Source of the DNA: Frondihabitans sp. PhB188
GTDB taxonomy: Bacteria > Actinomycetota > Actinomycetes > Actinomycetales > Microbacteriaceae
Reading direction: 5' to 3'
Length of the DNA: 64,000 nt
Assembly: GCF_003752365.1 (NCBI RefSeq)
Contig: NZ_RJUO01000001.1
Location: forward strand, 744,001-808,000
The notes under the pieces were generated by a model. It had not been told where the DNA came from, did no database searches, and was given only the letters and a program-made list of their open reading frames with translations. A program made the translations under genes and the position numbers. Shown here in pieces: positions 62,099 to 64,000 of the stretch (position 1 is its first letter; each line of letters starts with the position of its first letter).

Positions 62099-64000
62099 AT
62101 GACCACTCAGAACCTCGTCATCCCCGCACTCGACCCGAACGAGGCCCATCTCGTCTCCGTCGGGTCGCACCCGCACCCTCACCGTGTCCTCGGACCGCAC
62201 CACGTCGACGCCGGTGTCCTGGTCCGCGCCCTCCGGCCTCTGGCGACCTCGGTGTCGCTGGTGATCGAGACCGGTGCCCGCCTCTCCATGAGCCACGTCT
62301 CCGACGGGGTGTGGGAGGCCCTCGCCATCATCGAGCCCGGCGCCTACCGGATCGAGGCCACCTACGACGGTGCCGACGCGCCCTGGCTCGCCGACGACCC
62401 GTACCGCTTCTGGCCGACGGTCGGCGAGGTCGACCTCTACCTCTTCGGCGAGGGTCGCCACGAAGAGCTCTGGAACGTGCTCGGGTCGCACGTGCGCGAG
62501 CACCAGGGCACGCTCGGCACCGCCTTCTCGGTCTGGGCGCCGCACGCGCAGGCCGTCCGGGTCAAGGCCGACTTCAACGGCTGGTACGGCGTCGCGCATG
62601 CCATGCGCCGCCTCGACGGCAACGGCATCTGGGAGCTCTTCGTGCCGGGCGTCACCTCCGGCACCTACAAGTTCGAGATCCTGACGCCCGACGGCCGCTG
62701 GGTCGACCGCGCCGACCCCATGGCCCGGTACTCCGAGGTGCCGCCCGCGACGGGCTCCGTCATCACTCAGAGCAGCCACGAGTGGGCCGACTCCGACTGG
62801 CTCGAGTCGCGCGATCGCGCCGACCACTCCAGGCGCCCGATGAGCGTCTACGAGCTGCACCTGGGCTCCTGGCGCCCCGGACTCTCCTATCGCGAGGTCG
62901 CCGACCACCTCATCGGGTACGTGACCGACCTGGGGTTCACCCACGTAGAGTTCCTGCCCCTCTCCGAGCACCCGTTCGGCGGCTCGTGGGGCTACCAGGT
63001 CACGGGCTACTACGCGCCCACCTCGCGCTTCGGAACGCCCGACGATCTCAAGTACCTCATCGACCGCCTCCACCAGGCCGACATCGGCGTGATCATGGAC
63101 TGGGTGCCCGGCCACTTCCCCAAAGACGAGTGGGCGCTGGCGAAGTTCGACGGAGTCGCCGTCTACGAGCACTCCGATCCGCGGCTCGGCGACCAGCCCG
63201 ACTGGGGCACTCACGTCTTCAACTTCGGTGATTCGCAGGTCAGGAACTTCCTGGTCGCCAACGCCCTCTACTGGCTCGAGGAGTTCCACATCGACGGCCT
63301 CCGCGTCGACGCCGTGGCCTCGATGCTGTACCTCGACTACAGCCGCAACGACGGCGAGTGGGTGCCGAACAAGTTCGGCGGGCGCGAGAACCTCGAGGCG
63401 ATCGCCTTCCTGCAGGAGGTCAACGCGACCGCCTACAAGCGCAACCCGGGCATCGTCATGATCGCCGAGGAGAGCACGTCGTGGCCCGGGGTGACGCGCC
63501 CGACCAGCGACGGCGGCCTCGGCTTCGGCCTGAAGTGGAACATGGGCTGGATGCACGACTCGCTCGAGTACATCGAGCGCGACCCGATGTACCGCAGCTA
63601 CCACCACGGCGAGATCACGTTCTCGTTCGTCTACGCGTTCAGCGAGAACTTCATGCTGCCGATCAGCCACGACGAGGTCGTGCACGGCAAGGGCTCTCTG
63701 TACGGCAAGATGCCCGGCGACGAGTGGCAAAAGCTCGCCAACCTGCGCGCCTACCTCGCCTTCATGTGGGCTCACCCCGGCAAGCAGCTGCTGTTCATGG
63801 GGTCCGAGTTCGGCCAGCCGTCCGAGTGGAGCGAGGAGCGCGGCCTCGACTGGTGGGTGCTCGATCAGCCCATGCACGAGGGCCTGCACTCGCTCGTCCG
63901 GACGCTCAATCTCGTGTACCAGGGCGAGAAGTCGATGTGGGAGCACGACTTCGACACCGACGGCTTCGAGTGGATCGACGGCGGAGCGGCGTCCGACAGC
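62099..64000 (+). CDS. glgB: 1,4-alpha-glucan branching enzyme, 3' end cut by the window
   Basis: Introduces alpha-1,6 branches into the glucan made by GlgE. The frame is open from ATG 62099 (ribosome site GGAGG) to the end of the window, 634 residues of about 730. Order: N1 domain, CBM48 ([20 protein letters not shown]), barrel with [32 protein letters not shown], nucleophile Asp404 in [16 protein letters not shown], Glu457 in [15 protein letters not shown] and [14 protein letters not shown]. The pairing with glgE is standard for actinobacteria. Confidence 0.97.
   Translation, partial: MTTQNLVIPALDPNEAHLVSVGSHPHPHRVLGPHHVDAGVLVRALRPLATSVSLVIETGARLSMSHVSDGVWEALAIIEPGAYRIEATYDGADAPWLADDPYRFWPTVGEVDLYLFGEGRHEELWNVLGSHVREHQGTLGTAFSVWAPHAQAVRVKADFNGWYGVAHAMRRLDGNGIWELFVPGVTSGTYKFEILTPDGRWVDRADPMARYSEVPPATGSVITQSSHEWADSDWLESRDRADHSRRPMSVYELHLGSWRPGLSYREVADHLIGYVTDLGFTHVEFLPLSEHPFGGSWGYQVTGYYAPTSRFGTPDDLKYLIDRLHQADIGVIMDWVPGHFPKDEWALAKFDGVAVYEHSDPRLGDQPDWGTHVFNFGDSQVRNFLVANALYWLEEFHIDGLRVDAVASMLYLDYSRNDGEWVPNKFGGRENLEAIAFLQEVNATAYKRNPGIVMIAEESTSWPGVTRPTSDGGLGFGLKWNMGWMHDSLEYIERDPMYRSYHHGEITFSFVYAFSENFMLPISHDEVVHGKGSLYGKMPGDEWQKLANLRAYLAFMWAHPGKQLLFMGSEFGQPSEWSEERGLDWWVLDQPMHEGLHSLVRTLNLVYQGEKSMWEHDFDTDGFEWIDGGAASDS

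Noticed and set aside
62072-63946. A 624-codon open frame antisense to glgB
   Set aside because: The plus strand encodes GlgB with all catalytic motifs; the antisense product is compositionally biased and lacks any family.

Overview
The window is about 64 kb of uniformly high-GC DNA that reads as chromosome of an actinobacterium, most likely order Micrococcales, family Microbacteriaceae. The supports are a Kgd-type 2-oxoglutarate enzyme, a SigR/RsrA pair, a DUF664 DinB-like protein, DUF4193 and DUF3072 proteins, the GlgE maltosyltransferase, a GuaB1 protein, frequent ATGA/GTGA gene overlaps, many GTG and apparently leaderless starts, and a tmRNA tag (ANKSRTDFALAA) of actinobacterial type. Species cannot be named from the sequence. 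No prophage, transposon, plasmid gene or CRISPR array is visible. Part of a FecCD gene is cut at the left edge and glgB is cut at the right edge.

Layout. 0-3.4 kb: siderophore ABC importer (two permeases and an ATPase) convergent with a stand-alone siderophore-interacting-protein domain behind a DtxR/IdeR iron box. 3.65-8.6 kb: complete Dpp/Opp-type peptide ABC operon. 8.6-11.9 kb: amidase, DinB-like protein, SMR efflux protein, DUF4193 and an unknown protein; a 62-bp palindrome lies between amidase and dinB. 11.98-13.4 kb: a cluster of four very small genes, three of them translationally coupled, divergent from a MarR regulator and flanked by two inverted copies of a 12-bp site. This is the least explained part of the window. 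13.4-17.4 kb: transposase-OrfA-like HTH protein, GNAT, ung, S51 peptidase, phosphoribosyltransferase, and an AlkB-like dioxygenase with a perfect actinobacterial LexA box. 17.4-20.7 kb: Tat-exported FAD oxidoreductase, transglutaminase, SDR. 20.96-23.56 kb: metY-metX methionine branch. 23.7-27.0 kb: histidine kinase, unknown membrane protein and LuxR-type response regulator. 27.3-36.3 kb: MFS exporter, thiamine-binding protein, GT87 protein, YceI, NnrD, HAD, old yellow enzyme, and two CNNM/CBS membrane proteins. 36.4-46.7 kb: guaB1, kgd, GNAT, rsrA-sigR, aroA, rsgA, hisN. 46.8-49.3 kb: OmpR/kinase pair fused in one operon to a FetB-like permease. 49.3-49.9 kb: GC-rich tandem repeats. 49.9-56.6 kb: DedA, ssrA, smpB, ftsX, ftsE, prfB, a membrane protein, cysteine desulfurase. 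56.6-64 kb: glgX, YbaK-type deacylase, DUF3072, glgE, glgB.

Functional themes. Iron acquisition at the left end is probably iron-repressed by a DtxR-type regulator. metX and metY make homocysteine from homoserine by O-acetylation and sulfhydrylation. tmRNA, SmpB, RF2 and RsgA form a translation group, and FtsE/FtsX act in division. SigR/RsrA is a thiol-oxidative stress switch. glgX, glgE and glgB serve alpha-glucan turnover through the maltose-1-phosphate route. Beyond the genes, an 11-base word (GCGCAGGAACT) occurs 12 times on the two strands, far above chance for this base composition, within genes in several reading frames and between genes. It looks like a DNA-level signal.
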